Of a DNA stretch of 64,000 nt, positions 1 through 10,669 are shown piece after piece. Location: the NCBI RefSeq assembly GCF_949987515.2, contig NC_082689.1, positions 102,276,957 to 102,340,956 of the forward strand, written 5' to 3'. Both the position numbers and the translations under genes were made by a program. The notes beneath the pieces were generated by a model. The model saw only the letters and a program-made list of their open reading frames with translations, ran no database searches and was not told the origin of the DNA. Within the stretch, counting starts at the first letter, position 1, and every line of letters starts with the position of its first letter. This stretch comes from Delphinus delphis. Its lineage: Eukaryota; Chordata; Mammalia; Artiodactyla; Delphinidae.

Positions 1-1104
1 CTCATAGCACAATTTTTCAATGGGACACAAAACATGTATACCAATAGAAACAGATATTATTTTCTTGGTAATAAGGAGTCAAAAGTAGATAAACTTATGT
101 TCAGTGATTAATGTGTTTCAATATTTTATTTTATTTGGAAATGATCTAGACATTTAATGACTATCCATAACTTAATTTAACTTAGTAAAACTCTAAGGTT
201 TCAAGTTACCAAAAAGATTTGGGGAAACTAACTAGACATACCATAAAAAACAATTATTGCTGCAAAGTTCACCTAAAAATTCTTATCCCACTCACACCTA
301 TTTAATTTACTTACTCCCAACAATTACATTTAGACTACCCACAAAAACTTCATGAGACATTAGGCAAAGTCAGCCATCACCTCAAGCTGTTTTTCTTGCT
401 GAAAAATTTTGTAACAGAGATAACATGAAATTATTTGATTAATAAACCCTGGTAAAGTAAGAGTTGCATGTCTGCATTGTTTTCAATAATATCAATGTTG
501 ATAACTCTAAAGACATGTCTATTTTAATTAAACCAACAAACTTAAAGTAGCTTTTCTTTACTGAAGATTATCCTAGATCACATGAACTTGAAAAATATCT
601 GGGAGAGTTTTTATGGTTCTGAGAGTATATTTAATTTATACAGTGCTTGTTTGTTTTTAAGTCAGTTAAATAGAACTTTCTACAAATTAAGTTTTGCAAC
701 ACACATCTTTAACATACATTTATAGACATACATAAACATAAAGACATAAACAGAGATCTTATAATTTTTGTCTTAAAATTGTAACCATGAGATGAGTACG
801 ATAATACTAAACTCAACTAATTTATAAAAGAAGTAGGATTCAAATTGTGTTTTTGGCAAATGGAATAAGTTAAGGTTATCTGCTTAGATGGTAAATCTTT
901 TTACTAATAGTTATGAAGAAGACACTTAAGATTTGTCATTTACCTAAATTCCAGATAACTTTTTCCCCTTTCCTTCTGATAAAAATTATTTTCCTGAAGT
1001 GTGTATTCCAAAGAGATGGCCTAGATAAGAGTTCCTGAAGAAAACCAGGTAGAACATTTACATCTCAAAGACACAGGGAAAGTATGCAAGTTTCTCCAAG
1101 AGGG
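1..1104. other. AT-rich sequence, no gene recognised
   Basis: No frame with protein character and no repeat that I can name. By position it could be further antisense retroviral interior (beyond gag), but I see no pol motif. Confidence 0.5.
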
Positions 1105-1524
1105 ACTTTTGTTTTCTAAGACCAGAATTTTTACAATACTTACAAGCCTTTTGAGATAAATTAGGGGAGGTTTGGGGCTTGGTTAAAAGGATAGGTGAAT
1201 TTTTAATTCTTTCTGGAGCCACATTTCTGGTCTTGCACAGATTTGTAAGATAAGGACAGTTGCTTTTAATACCTCAAAGAATTGGTTTGCAGCCTAAATG
1301 ATATCAAAGGGCTGATCCTTCCATCCAACCATATTATCTTTAATTTGCTTTTTTATATCAGGGAGAAGATTTCCAACTAAGATGGAAATCAAAAGATTTT
1401 TATGTTCTGAATTTAGAGCTGTCTGTCTTTGGAATGTTTTAGTGAATTCTTTCACAAAGGCTTCAGAAGTTTTCTCTATCCCTCTGGGTACATAATTTTG
1501 GTTTAGTTTAACGGAAGAGGCCAA
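1105..1524 (-). pseudogene. Endogenous retrovirus gag remnant (capsid part and degenerate zinc knuckle)
   Basis: A 76-codon minus-strand frame at 1294-1524 has the layout of the C-terminal capsid domain of gamma-type retroviral Gag: SEAFVKEFTKTF, then a short spacer, then PDIKKQIKDNMVGW. Beyond its stop, in another frame, CKYCKNSG at about 1144-1121 looks like the start of a Gag CCHC zinc knuckle that has lost its later ligands. It is a decayed, frameshifted relic with no coding potential left. Confidence 0.55.
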
Positions 1525-1569
1525 AAATATTTCTGGCAGTATTGAACAACGCTGTCAACTGAAAAGAAA

Positions 1570-1990
1570 TGCACAACCTAAAAGTTGAGAATTATATTTT
1601 ATTCAGTGGACATTCTGAGGACTTCAAGCCTGGGAGGTAGCCTCTCAGATAGCTCTGAAAGACTGCTCTGAGCAGGTAAGGGAGTAGCCAGGATATTTAG
1701 GAGTTTTGCAACAAAAATCAGGTAGTTGGAACATCAAAAGATTACTCTTAATTAAAGAAAACCAGACATCTCAGGTTAATGAATTTAGCACTTTTCTACG
1801 TATGGGAAGACACAAGATTCTGGGCTCATCAAAATCATTCCTTTGAGAAGCACCTTAGCTATCTAGGGCCAGTGTCCTGTTCTTTCCCATCTTGAGTTCC
1901 CTCAGGATGCACCGTTGGGGGAGGCTCTAGTGGTTTGATGGCTGCACATCCTTCGTTTACTAATATGGCAGGCAACATTTTTCATTTACA
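1570..1990 (-). mobile_element. Probable retroviral LTR piece, antisense
   Basis: The run GAGAATTATATTTTATTCAG, then GGAGGTAGCCTCTCAGATAG, resembles a common artiodactyl LTR read backwards. The TTTATT at its left would be its AATAAA. I could not define both TG/CA ends. It interrupts the stretch between the gag remnant and the primer-binding site. Confidence 0.4.
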
Positions 1991-2524
1991 ACCCCATGGG
2001 CCCAAGATGTGTTTCCAAAGAGAGTGCAAAAATATTACCCTCCTAAGATCCAGAGCCATTCCCAAAGATAGCCAAATAGAAAATTCCTCTGAATGCTGGC
2101 AATAGACTCTAGCTGCAAATGGAGTTCAACCCACATTTCTGATCGTTACCAAGCTGAGTTCTCAGGACACAAAACAAGACAAACAAGAAGGTAATAGCTG
2201 TCTCTGGGAGAGAAAGGATCAATAATCAATGGGTCTGATTTTGGAAATAAAAGGACAACATGAAATTTTATTTTTCTCTTTCAACAGTGTACTACAGAGA
2301 TTCAGGAATGCTGAAACTGGTAAGAATTCTCTCTTCTCTGGTTTTTACCAGTTTTCCCAAGATCCCGTCTTCAAGCCGTGGCATCTCCCAGAATTTGGTA
2401 AGGTTTTCCATTAATTTTAATTTTAGTTTCCCCTTCACTGCTTAAGGGAAAAATGTAGCAGTTTACCACAAATTCTCTCAGAGTTCTGTTAACCTGGAAA
2501 GAGTCAATATGGGTGATCTTGGGT

Positions 2525-2632
2525 AGCCTTGGCTTGCAGAAGCTTGAAGCAGGATCTCAGTTCCCTGACGAGAGATTGAAGCCAGACCGTGGCAGTGAGA
2601 GCACCAAATCCTAACCACTAGGTCGTGAGGGC
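2525..2632 (-). mobile_element. tRNA-Glu-derived SINE fragment, antisense
   Basis: On the minus strand 2632-2561 matches a mammalian tRNA-Glu: CTAGTGGTTAGGATT for the A box and D arm, GCTCTCAC for the anticodon loop (anticodon CTC at 2597-2599), and GTCAGGGAA at the 3' acceptor. The T arm is degenerate (GGCTTCAATCT). The sequence after the acceptor, GAGATCCTG, is the kind seen after the tRNA part in Bov-tA and CHR SINEs. I therefore call it an older SINE rather than a tRNA gene. Confidence 0.6.
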
Positions 2633-2649
2633 CAGTGGCTAGTGACAAG

Positions 2650-3345
2650 GTCCTGGATCGTCTGCTTAGGAGAAGGGAATTTCAACAAAGAGATGGAATG
2701 TAGTGAAATAAGTAAAGTGTTTATTAGGAGGAAAAAAGCATGTATGAATAGACACACACGGGAGGGCTCAGAGAAAGAGTTGCATCCGTAAGGTAGTTCA
2801 AATCACTTATATGGGGCAGTTCTTCTAGGTTTCCTCTGGCCAGTCATCTTGCTTTGCCTGGCTCTGAGTCCGTATTTGGTTTAACTCAGGGCCCTCCCCT
2901 GTGTGTGCGTGCATCTTTTAGCCAAGGTGGATTCCAGTGCAAGGGTTTCTGGGAAGAAGAACACATTGTGGTCTGGCACCTCCTTCCTTCTGTGACCTCT
3001 GAGGAACCTTTCTGTGCATGTGTAGTTTGGGAGGTCTCCTTGACCTCAAGAATGAAAAATATGTGGTCTCTTTATCTTCTACTCAAGCAGGACTCAACTC
3101 CTCCTTGCTCCTGCCATTATCTTTATCTTGGAGTATCTGTCCACAAGTCCAGCTGCCCAGCCTGGGGCCCATCTGTCTCCTGCCTCATGGGGACCTTTCT
3201 TTGAGGGTAGTTATGGGAGTATCTGTAAGGCCACTAATTTGGCCGACTTTTGTTTATAGTCATGTAATAGTCTGCAGGGTGGAAAGACAATTCAGAAAAA
3301 GGAGTAGTAGAATGAGTACTCAAGTAAAGAAAGATAGAGGAGAGT
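2650..3345 (-). mobile_element. Probable second LTR-like or retroviral block, antisense
   Basis: TTTATT at 2709 (AATAAA on the minus strand) lies at the left of a block rich in CTCCTT and CCTCTG tracts, with the layout of an LTR of a class I endogenous retrovirus. The boundaries are not determined. The plus-strand frames across it (up to 116 codons) are not recognisable proteins. Confidence 0.35.
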
Positions 3346-3349
3346 AGTA

Positions 3350-4487
3350 GGAATTGTGTCAGTCCCATAGTCCTTTGATGTAGGTACCTATTGTGTCTTC
3401 AATTTTTCACTAGCAGTTTGTAATGAATCCTTCAATAAAGCTGTTTTGGAATTTTGAAGCCTTTTATAGGCCTTGGCATGTCAATTAAAATAGGTGTCCC
3501 ATTCTGTTTGTTTGATTTGGTAGTCTTTGCTTTCAAGTGAACTTCTTAAATAATCTTTTCTAATTGGAACACTCCTCTTAATGGCCATTGTAATTCTAGA
3601 TGGTATTCATAATATTTTGACATTCTTGTATATATCTACAGCTTCTGGGACCATAGTTCTTAGATATAGAAAAGCAGGTGTGCTGGAGGTAGCATGCTCA
3701 ACTCTTTGGAACTTAAGGATCCCATTTCTTTAGCTAAGTCTTGGGTCTCTCAGAGTCAAACTAATACCTAAGAGGGATGTTGCGCTGGGTTGGGGATTGT
3801 GTTTTCAGTGTACCTTATTGCATGGAAACTTTCTTGAGGTTGCAGGTGACCTAGTGTCAATCTAATCCTTTCTGTGACCAATTTATCCTAACACAGGAGT
3901 CTTAGAGTTAGGTGGCATGTGCTCTAACAGCTTTTAAGTGCTTGGAACCCACCAAATTTTCAGGTTTTAGCTTTCAAGATTCCCACTAGCAATAGCTTTA
4001 CCTTAACACACCAGCAGTAGTCAAAGAGATATTACTGTGAACTGGTCAGTAGAAGGCCTTGGGTGGCCCTCCAGCAGTTCCCAGTGTGGCAATGGGGAAA
4101 GGACTGAACCAACAGACCCCAACTAAAAGGGACTGCAGACTGGGATTCCAATCAAACGTGTAACTACAGACTGAACCACCAGCAGTTCCCAATGTGGAAT
4201 CTGGAGACTGATCCAAGGGCTGGGATTCTAATCAAATGGGGAATTGCAGACCGAAGCAAGGACTAGGGGCTTGGGCTCTGGGTAGAACTGTGCTAGTTTA
4301 AGCTAAGCTGCCCTGGACTGGAAAGCCAATTAGATCAGAAGCTTAATGCAAAGACAGTGGAGCTCAAAACTGAGTGGAACTTACCCACAGGTCTTGGAGA
4401 TGGTAAGGAAGGCAGAGAACCCAAAGTGTTCATTGGTACCAGGACCTGTGTTTCTCATCATCCCTAAAGCCATCAGAAGTTTCCTTT
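3350..4487 (-). mobile_element. Probable retroviral leader/interior, antisense, with imperfect repeats
   Basis: Placed just inside the LTR and primer-binding site on the minus strand, so most likely leader sequence. Between 4060 and 4260 there are two diverged copies of a unit of about 100 bp. Their landmarks are CAGCAGTTCCCARTGTGG (4071 and 4179 areas) and GGGATTCYAATCAAA (4142 and 4222 areas). No protein is evident. Confidence 0.4.
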
Positions 4488-4507
4488 GGATCCCACTACT
4501 GCCACCA
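4488..4507 (-). other. Retroviral primer-binding site, tRNA-Leu type
   Basis: The minus strand reads TGGTGGCAGTAGTGGGATCC. The first 18 bases match the 3' end of tRNA-Leu (TGGTGTCAGAAGTGGGAT as usually written) at all but two positions. It begins four bases inside the LTR end, where a primer-binding site belongs. Confidence 0.65.
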
Positions 4508-4511
4508 ATAC

Positions 4512-4905
4512 TGTTAAAACAAAATTCAACTGAGTGAATTTTAAAGATCTTGTTGGCTTTAGTCAATGATTTATGAATCAGGCAGCATCCCTTCTAGCAG
4601 ATAGAAAGGAGCTCCAAGGAACTGTAGAAAATTAAAGATTTTTATAGGCAGAAAGGAGCAGGACAAGAAAGTTATATTAGCAAAAAATGGATTGGTTGTG
4701 GCAAGGTCACCTTCCTCTAGGGGACAGCAGGGTCTACTAGATGGATTACCTCACTAGTGCTGCCTAGGTATTCCTGATTGACTGATTTAAGATTCCATTC
4801 CTGGGAGAAGCTGAAACTGTAATTAAGTTAGGTATTAGTCTTGGTTTAATGATGTGGGGCATAGCAAAAGTGACTCCATTTTAGGCCTTCTGTCTCTTTT
4901 TTAAC
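4512..4905 (-). mobile_element. Solo-looking or 5' LTR of an endogenous retrovirus, antisense
   Basis: The 394-bp block has proper LTR ends. The minus strand starts TGTTAAAAAAGAGACAG and ends TTTTGTTTTAACA, so the termini are inverted repeats opening TG and closing CA. A primer-binding site follows directly. No second copy is seen to the left in the window, so the 3' LTR is either lost or outside. Bases GTATT follow the right end and would be half of the target duplication. Confidence 0.7.
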
Positions 4906-4954
4906 AGTATTGATCAACTTCTGCCAATCCAAATTGTGTCTGCTAGTACTTATA

Positions 4955-4991
4955 GTGTGTCTGTGTGTGTGTGCGTGTGTGTCTGTGTGTT
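4955..4991 (+). repeat. Imperfect (TG)n microsatellite
   Basis: TG repeats broken by C in several places. Confidence 0.85.
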
Positions 4992-4999
4992 TTGCAGCT

Positions 5000-5500
5000 G
5001 TTTTGGAGTTGTTGGAATCAGTATATAGTAGATGGGGAAAGTATTACAGTTATGTAATTGTGTATAGAAAGGATGATATTTTCCGGACTACTGGGAAGAA
5101 ATACCTAGCTATCCCTTTGAGTTTTACTTTACTTTCAGAGAAAATCTGAAGCTATCCAATGTGAGCAGGCTGTGCCCACTTCACATCACAAACAACTAGA
5201 CTGAAATGGTGTGAAAGTAACAAGATATCATTTTCTCTTTCCTTTCTGGTACCAGAAACATCTTACAGAGAATTTGGGTAAATTGTGCTCTTTCAAAGAA
5301 AATCAAGAAGAAATTGATTGATTAGTTAATGTTCATTAATAACTTATTCTGAGCTAAGTATTACAAAGTGTTCAAAACATGTACAAATCATAGAGCCTGT
5401 CCTCAGGGGACATCAAACTCATTGAGAAGACATACAGAAACATCAAAGTGTGATCCTTACATGAAGCTTCTGATAAGTACTAAAGAAATGGTATATACCA
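5000..5500. other. No gene; old interspersed debris likely
   Basis: The stretch has no coding frame of note. 5290-5440 resembles the common old repeat around TTATTCTGAGCTAAGTAT, too diverged to classify. Confidence 0.4.
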
Positions 5501-5504
5501 GAAT

Positions 5505-5735
5505 TTGGCAAATTTTTCTTGTAAAGAACAGATAGTAATTATATTAGGCTTGCATTTTATATGGTCTCTGGGTCAACTACTCAAGTCTGCCCTTTTAGAG
5601 AAAAAGCCACTATAGACAATCATAAATGAATGGGCGTGGCTGTTTTCCAATAAAATTGTATCTACAAAAGTAGATGGCAGGCTGAATTTGGAAGGAGGGC
5701 CATGCTTTGTTGACCTCTGGTATAGTCATTAAGTG
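5505..5735. mobile_element. hAT-type non-autonomous DNA transposon relic
   Basis: Landmarks GAATGGGCGTGGCTGTTTTC, CCAATAAAATTGTATCTACA and GTTGACCTCTGG belong to a widespread mammalian hAT-family element whose full copies run between GGTCGGCAAACT-type inverted ends. I do not assign the subfamily. Confidence 0.65.
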
Positions 5736-5739
5736 GTGT

Positions 5740-8050
5740 GGGTATTCAGAGAACTGAGAGAGTTTAACAGTCTTCATGCAGTAGCAGGAGATTGAAGACT
5801 AAGTAGGAATTCTTAGTGGGAACACAGTGTAAACAAAAGCTGTGTATAATAAAAAGGCTTTGTGTTGTGGTGGGTGGGAGTAAATAGAAAAAAATGGGCT
5901 TCTCTGTGAAAGCACCCCAAGAGGCAAGGGCATTTCCACTTCTGGCAAGCAACTGCTGAGAGATTAAATGCACAATATAGGTCCTGAGATGCATATTCCT
6001 AAAGCCATGGCGCCTGTTCAGGTCCTTTTGCTCTTCCACCAGGCTATATTTCTAGCCTATCTCTTTCTGCAGAATTGGCATTTCAGACTCCAGGGTACAG
6101 GGATGTCAGCCTACAGGAAGAATGAAATTTGTTGTATGAGTGTTTAGGAGAGTTCCTTGGTGAGGTTTTCTCTATGTGGTCAAGAGTTGCACACCAATCT
6201 AAGTGACTAAGGTAGTTCTGAATGTCTATGTCTCTGATGACAAGAGCTCCCAGTTTAAGACAAACCCTTATGTCAAAGGGTGGCATTTCTTCCACTGTAT
6301 TAATCAGAACACTAGTCAGGCTCAATGATTCCAGAAAATTAGGGTTCTGTGGTACAAACTATGCTTCCTTTTGGAGATTGACCAGGTCCACTGGTAAATT
6401 AAAGGGCAAGAGAAGACCTGTTGCAGAGAAATCTGTTTAACTTGTAATAACCATAAATTTCCCAAACATCTGACCACAGAGCCTTTTTCCATGGAGCATC
6501 TATGAACATCTTATGGAATCCATTTTGGAAAACAATGCTTTAGGGAAACAAGTGTGGAAATAAATATTGCTAACAGTCACTAGTTGTGGCTTCAAGTTAA
6601 CATGAAAGACAGGGTGGGGGATGAGAAAGAGAGAGAGTTTTAAAAGCTCAGATGACTCTTGAGGGATGTAAGTATAGGGTGGAACTGAGCCTTCTTATTT
6701 AGTGTAGCCATTTGAATTCTTGTCCCAACCTACCCACAACCTTCTAATTTCAGGTGAACAGGAGTACTAAAATGCTGTGATAAGATAGCAAAAAAAAAAG
6801 GGAGCAGAATATTTAAATATCGTTTCTTCTTTTCTTGTCGTTATTGATGTTAAGCTTCTAGCTTTGTTCTCTTCTTCGTGGTCCTTCTGGAGCCTTTGTT
6901 TGAAAGCATGAAAATGATTGTCATCTGGAACGATTCATGGCAGGCAGAGCTGAGCTTAGAGGGAAAACAAACGTATGATTAGCAAGTACATAAACATCCC
7001 TAACCAGACCTTACTCCCCTCCTCTGTAGAGCAGAGGAGGGGCTGTGCAGAGGAGTGAGGCAACCAAGAATTTTGTTGAAGTATCTGGAGGATTCGCTGG
7101 GAAATTCTGTCCAATTTGCTGCAAACAAGTCAGACATTACAATCTAATTAAATTTAACCCTATGTTGAAGAAGCTCTAGTTGGCATTTCATTTCAAAGCA
7201 TTTTCCTTTTTTTTTCTTCTATGTGCTTACAAAACGGCTTAATTTTAGGCACTGTATTGCAATCTAGTTTTGTCAGCTCATTCACTCAGTATGTATTTAT
7301 TTAGGATCTACTATACAACAAGTACTAGGAAATCAATGAAGAATTTGGCATGATCCCACCACTGAGGGGCTGATAATCAATATGGGGAGAGACACACAGA
7401 AGCTAATATATACAGTCAAGTGTTTAGATGCATATGCTCGATACCTGTATAGGCAGAGGGGAATTCAAGCGAAGCAGTTGTCAGTTCTACCTGGAAATCC
7501 CAGAAGTTTCATGCAAAGGGTGGTCTTAGAACCAAATCTTGAAAAATAAGCAAGTAGGGTGTTAGTCAGGCAGACAGGTATTCACATCCTCCAGATATCT
7601 GTTGCTGGTTAGTTCCATGTGCAGTTAGATGATCAGCAAATCCTTAAGCCCATCCCATCCTCATACTACCTTATAGTTGAGAATATTGTACCATCAGTGA
7701 TCTTCAAAGTGAAGCATGTGAACCCAGGGTGAGGGACATTGCAGATGATCCACTGAAGTGTGGAAAAGAAATGCCACAACTTTAAAATTTTTATCTCATC
7801 CCTTTGAAACTTGTATTTTTGAGTTTTATGAAGTGCATATGAATGTCGTTATATATGTTTATAATTTATAAATAAATATACATATATTGGAGGTGCATGG
7901 TGCAAATTTTTTACTGATGGAGTGCAGGATCCAAAAGCTTGCAGACCACCTGTATTTGTTATTCATCTATGAAGTGGTTGAAAATATCTTAGGTTTTGTC
8001 TTTTTTGTTCAATAGACTATTCCTCATTGTCTAGACATTAATTTTTTTTT
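5740..8050. other. Gene-free intergenic DNA
   Basis: Nothing coding is recognised. The frames at 5764-6039 (minus), 6083-6325 (minus) and 6222-6440 (plus) have no protein landmarks. 7270-7420 resembles an old mammalian repeat (TATTTATTTAGGATCTACTA). A short GC-rich hairpin lies at 7016-7042. Confidence 0.5.
7016..7042. repeat. Short perfect inverted repeat (11-bp arms)
   Basis: CCCCTCCTCTG at 7016-7026 and CAGAGGAGGGG at 7032-7042 with a 5-nt loop. The right arm motif CAGAGGAG recurs at 7049. Confidence 0.8.
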
Positions 8051-8059
8051 TTTTAGTAA

Positions 8060-8290
8060 TAGTAACACACTATTTTATGCCTCTACCAAGTTCCAGGTTC
8101 TGAATTAGGCACTTTGCAAAAAGTACCTCGGTTAACTTCTAGAGTTGTCCTAGTAAGACTGGGAAAACTGTGCCAGTTTGTGATTGAAAAAGTGAGGAAC
8201 ATAGAAGTTTAGTAATTTTCCTCCATATTAGAAGGTGGCAGACCCCTGGTTGAAATTATATGTAGTCTGACTTAAATGCCAACATGCTGA
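8060..8290 (-). mobile_element. MIR SINE relic, antisense
   Basis: The order of landmarks (GGCACTTTGCAAAAAGTACC, GAAAAAGTGAGGAACATAG, GTGGCAGACCCCTGGTTG) is that of MIR read backwards. Confidence 0.55.
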
Positions 8291-8544
8291 ACAATTAACA
8301 ATTGCCTTTTCAGGGTCAATAAAAAGAAATTACTAACGTGCTTTCTTTGTTTTGTTGGAGATGATAGAAATTAAGTATTTATAGCCTTTTACACTTATAA
8401 TTTTACTATGAAAATGTGTACTCCTGTGAGTAAAAGAGAAATCTGATGCTTATTATTCAGATTTTTATACTTGCATTTGAGTTTTGAAAATGTATCTCTT
8501 CTTTGACCTGGAAAGCATTATCCATCTCTAGTCATTTATCATAA

Positions 8545-8735
8545 ATAGAAAATATTTATTTAGTACTTACTATATGTCAGACACTGTAAAAACATATTTT
8601 CCCCACAACAGCAAGCCTCCAGTTAAGTAACTAATTAGAGTAATAGCTAGTGGGTGATAAAGCCAAAATTCTAACCGAAGCAGTACCTTTGACTTTGGAA
8701 CCCATGCTGTTACCCATTAGGCTGTGTTCCCTCCC
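8545..8735 (-). mobile_element. MIR SINE relic, antisense
   Basis: Starts at TTTATTTAGTACTTACTATA, passes AGTAACTAATTAGAGTAATA and ends at CATGCTGTTACCCATTAGGC, the MIR layout in reverse. Confidence 0.6.
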
Positions 8736-8754
8736 CATAAAAAGGCATAAAGTT

Positions 8755-8923
8755 GCCTCAACAAGAATATTCATTGCAATATTGTTTGCAATAGTGAAAC
8801 ACTGAAAGCAACCTTAACAGCCATCAACAACGTCCATCATTGTGTTCCATTCCTGTGGTAATCCATGAGGAATGGAATACAGTAAATACTATGCAGCCAA
8901 TAAAAATGCTAACTGTACAGTAC
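8755..8923 (+). mobile_element. Old L1 3' end, left half of an interrupted copy
   Basis: GAATACAGTAAATACTATGC and AGCCAATAAAAATGCTAAC match the 3' terminal region of old L1M-type elements (tail of ORF2 and 3' UTR). It continues after the LTR at 9373. Confidence 0.6.
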
Positions 8924-9372
8924 TGGTTTCTTGGAGCCACCATAACAAATTACCACTTACTTGGTGACTTAAACAATAGGATTTTATTGTCTCACTGTTC
9001 TGGAGGTCAGAAGTCCAAAATCAAGGTATCGTCAGGGTCAGACTCCCTCTGAAGGCTCTAGGGGAGAATCCTTCTTTGCCTCTTCCAGCTTCTGGTGACC
9101 CCAGGTGTTGCTTGGCTGGTGGCTGCATCCATCCAATCTTTATCTCATCTTCATATGGCCCTCTCCCTCTGTCTCTCTGTGTCCAAATCTCCCTTTCCTT
9201 TTACTTAGAAAGATGCCAGTCATTGGATTTAGGGCTCATCCTAAATCCAGGATGATTTCATCTCTAGACCCTTAACTAATTAAATTTGCAAAGACACCAC
9301 TTCCCAATAAGGTCACTTTCTGAGGTTCTGGGTGGACGTTAATCTGGGGGGGACACTACTCAACTCAATATA
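8924..9372 (-). mobile_element. MLT1-type MaLR LTR, antisense, inserted in an L1
   Basis: On the plus strand it reads GCCACCATAACAAATTACCA, then GTTCTGGAGGTCAGAAGTCC, then CCCAATAAGGTCACTTTCTG and a GGGGGGGACACT end. This is the reverse of the MLT1/MaLR LTR pattern. It splits an L1 3' end into two halves that still run in order. Confidence 0.65.
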
Positions 9373-9660
9373 ATAATTTAAACCTATATTTATTGAAATA
9401 CAAAATGATATATTATTAAGTAAAAAACCCATTAAATTGCAGCATGCCTAGTATGATTTCATTATTATAAAAAGTATATGCTAACATGTGTGTATACATA
9501 TGTAGAAACATGTGTAGAAGAGTATCCCCCAAAATGTTAATATTGATGATCTCTGTGTAGTAGGATTATGGATGACTTTTGCTTTTCTCTCTACCTTTTT
9601 CTATATAGTCTGAATGCTTTGCTGTGAAGAAAAAATAATCAGAAAAACAATTTCTAATTT
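9373..9660 (+). mobile_element. Old L1 3' end, right half
   Basis: Continues with TATATTATTAAGTAAAAAAC, CAAAATGTTAATATTGATGA and GTAGGATTATGGATGACTTT, the next section of the same L1M-type 3' UTR. It ends in an A-rich tail near 9650. Confidence 0.6.
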
Positions 9661-10446
9661 TTTAGGACATATCTATATTTGACTCAAAAATTCCCAAACC
9701 CTTTAATGACAGATTATGAAACCCTATAGGTCTAATACTTTTGATGCTTACAGAAAATCACTTGGGGGAAAATCATTAGAAAGGATTCTGCTTTTTGTTT
9801 GCACAGAAAAACACTTTATCAGCTCTTCCCATGTTCCTAACCTCAAGTCCTTTGTCATCTCCAAGCCCACCCCATCGTATTGACTACAAAAAGCCTCTAA
9901 ACCCAATTTTTTACCTCTTGGTTATAGTCACACCACTGTTTTTTTGTCCATAGAATTTTCAGATATTAGGCAAAGGGTTTTAAAAATCTTTTACAATGTG
10001 AAACAATATCCCTTTAATTTTTCAATGTGCAAAACCTCATCTTCCCACCAATATTGTGACTCAAAGAAAAGATTGTGTCACACTTCTCTGTCTTCTCATA
10101 TTGTGGTTGCCTATCTCTGATGCATAGAAGTTAGCTAAGAAGATATGTGGTTATCTGAAAGACTAATGTCTCTATATAAAGGTACCTTTTTAAAATAAAT
10201 ATTCCCGTAATTGCCTAATGTTTTATGAGAAATTGAAATGCTTTTCCCAGTATACCTATTTTGTTTTGCAGCAAATCTGCTGCTTCTCTCAACATACTAG
10301 CTGCTGATTCATTACCGTCAGCTATTTGGATGGGATGGTTTCTCTACTTGTTATCTCTGCAGTCAGAGTTCCAATCCCTTGGGATGTTCAGACTATTTTT
10401 GTCATTACCTTTGCAATTTAGTTTCATGTTTTGCAACATGAAAAAT
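9661..10446. other. No gene seen
   Basis: AT-rich intergenic DNA. A plus-strand frame from 10261 runs into the SINE and is not a gene. Confidence 0.5.
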
Positions 10447-10669
10447 ACTTTGGGGGCTTCCCTGCTGGCGCAGTGGTTGAGAGTCCGTCTGCCAATGCAG
10501 GGGATGCGGGTTCGTGCCCTGGTCCGGGAAGATCCCACATGCCGCGGAGCGGCTGGGCCCGTGAGCCATGGCCGCTGAGCCTGCGTGTCCGGAGCCTGTG
10601 CTCTGCAACGGGAGAGGCCACAGCAGTGAGAGGCCCGCACACCGCAAAAAAAAAAAAAAAAACTTTGGG
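10447..10669 (+). mobile_element. CHR-type SINE (tRNA-Glu derived), copy 1
   Basis: The body starts GGGCTTCCCTGCTGGCGCAG and contains the Pol III A-box-like CAGTGGTTGAGAGTCCG and B-box GGTTCGTGCCC. It ends ACCGC plus an A-tail (10646-10662). It is flanked by an 8-bp ACTTTGGG duplication (10447-10454 and 10662-10669). This SINE type marks cetaceans and close relatives. The short ORFs across it are not genes. Confidence 0.93.

Noticed and set aside
2854..3347. 116- and 109-codon plus-strand frames
   Set aside because: They lie in antisense LTR-like DNA and match no protein I know.
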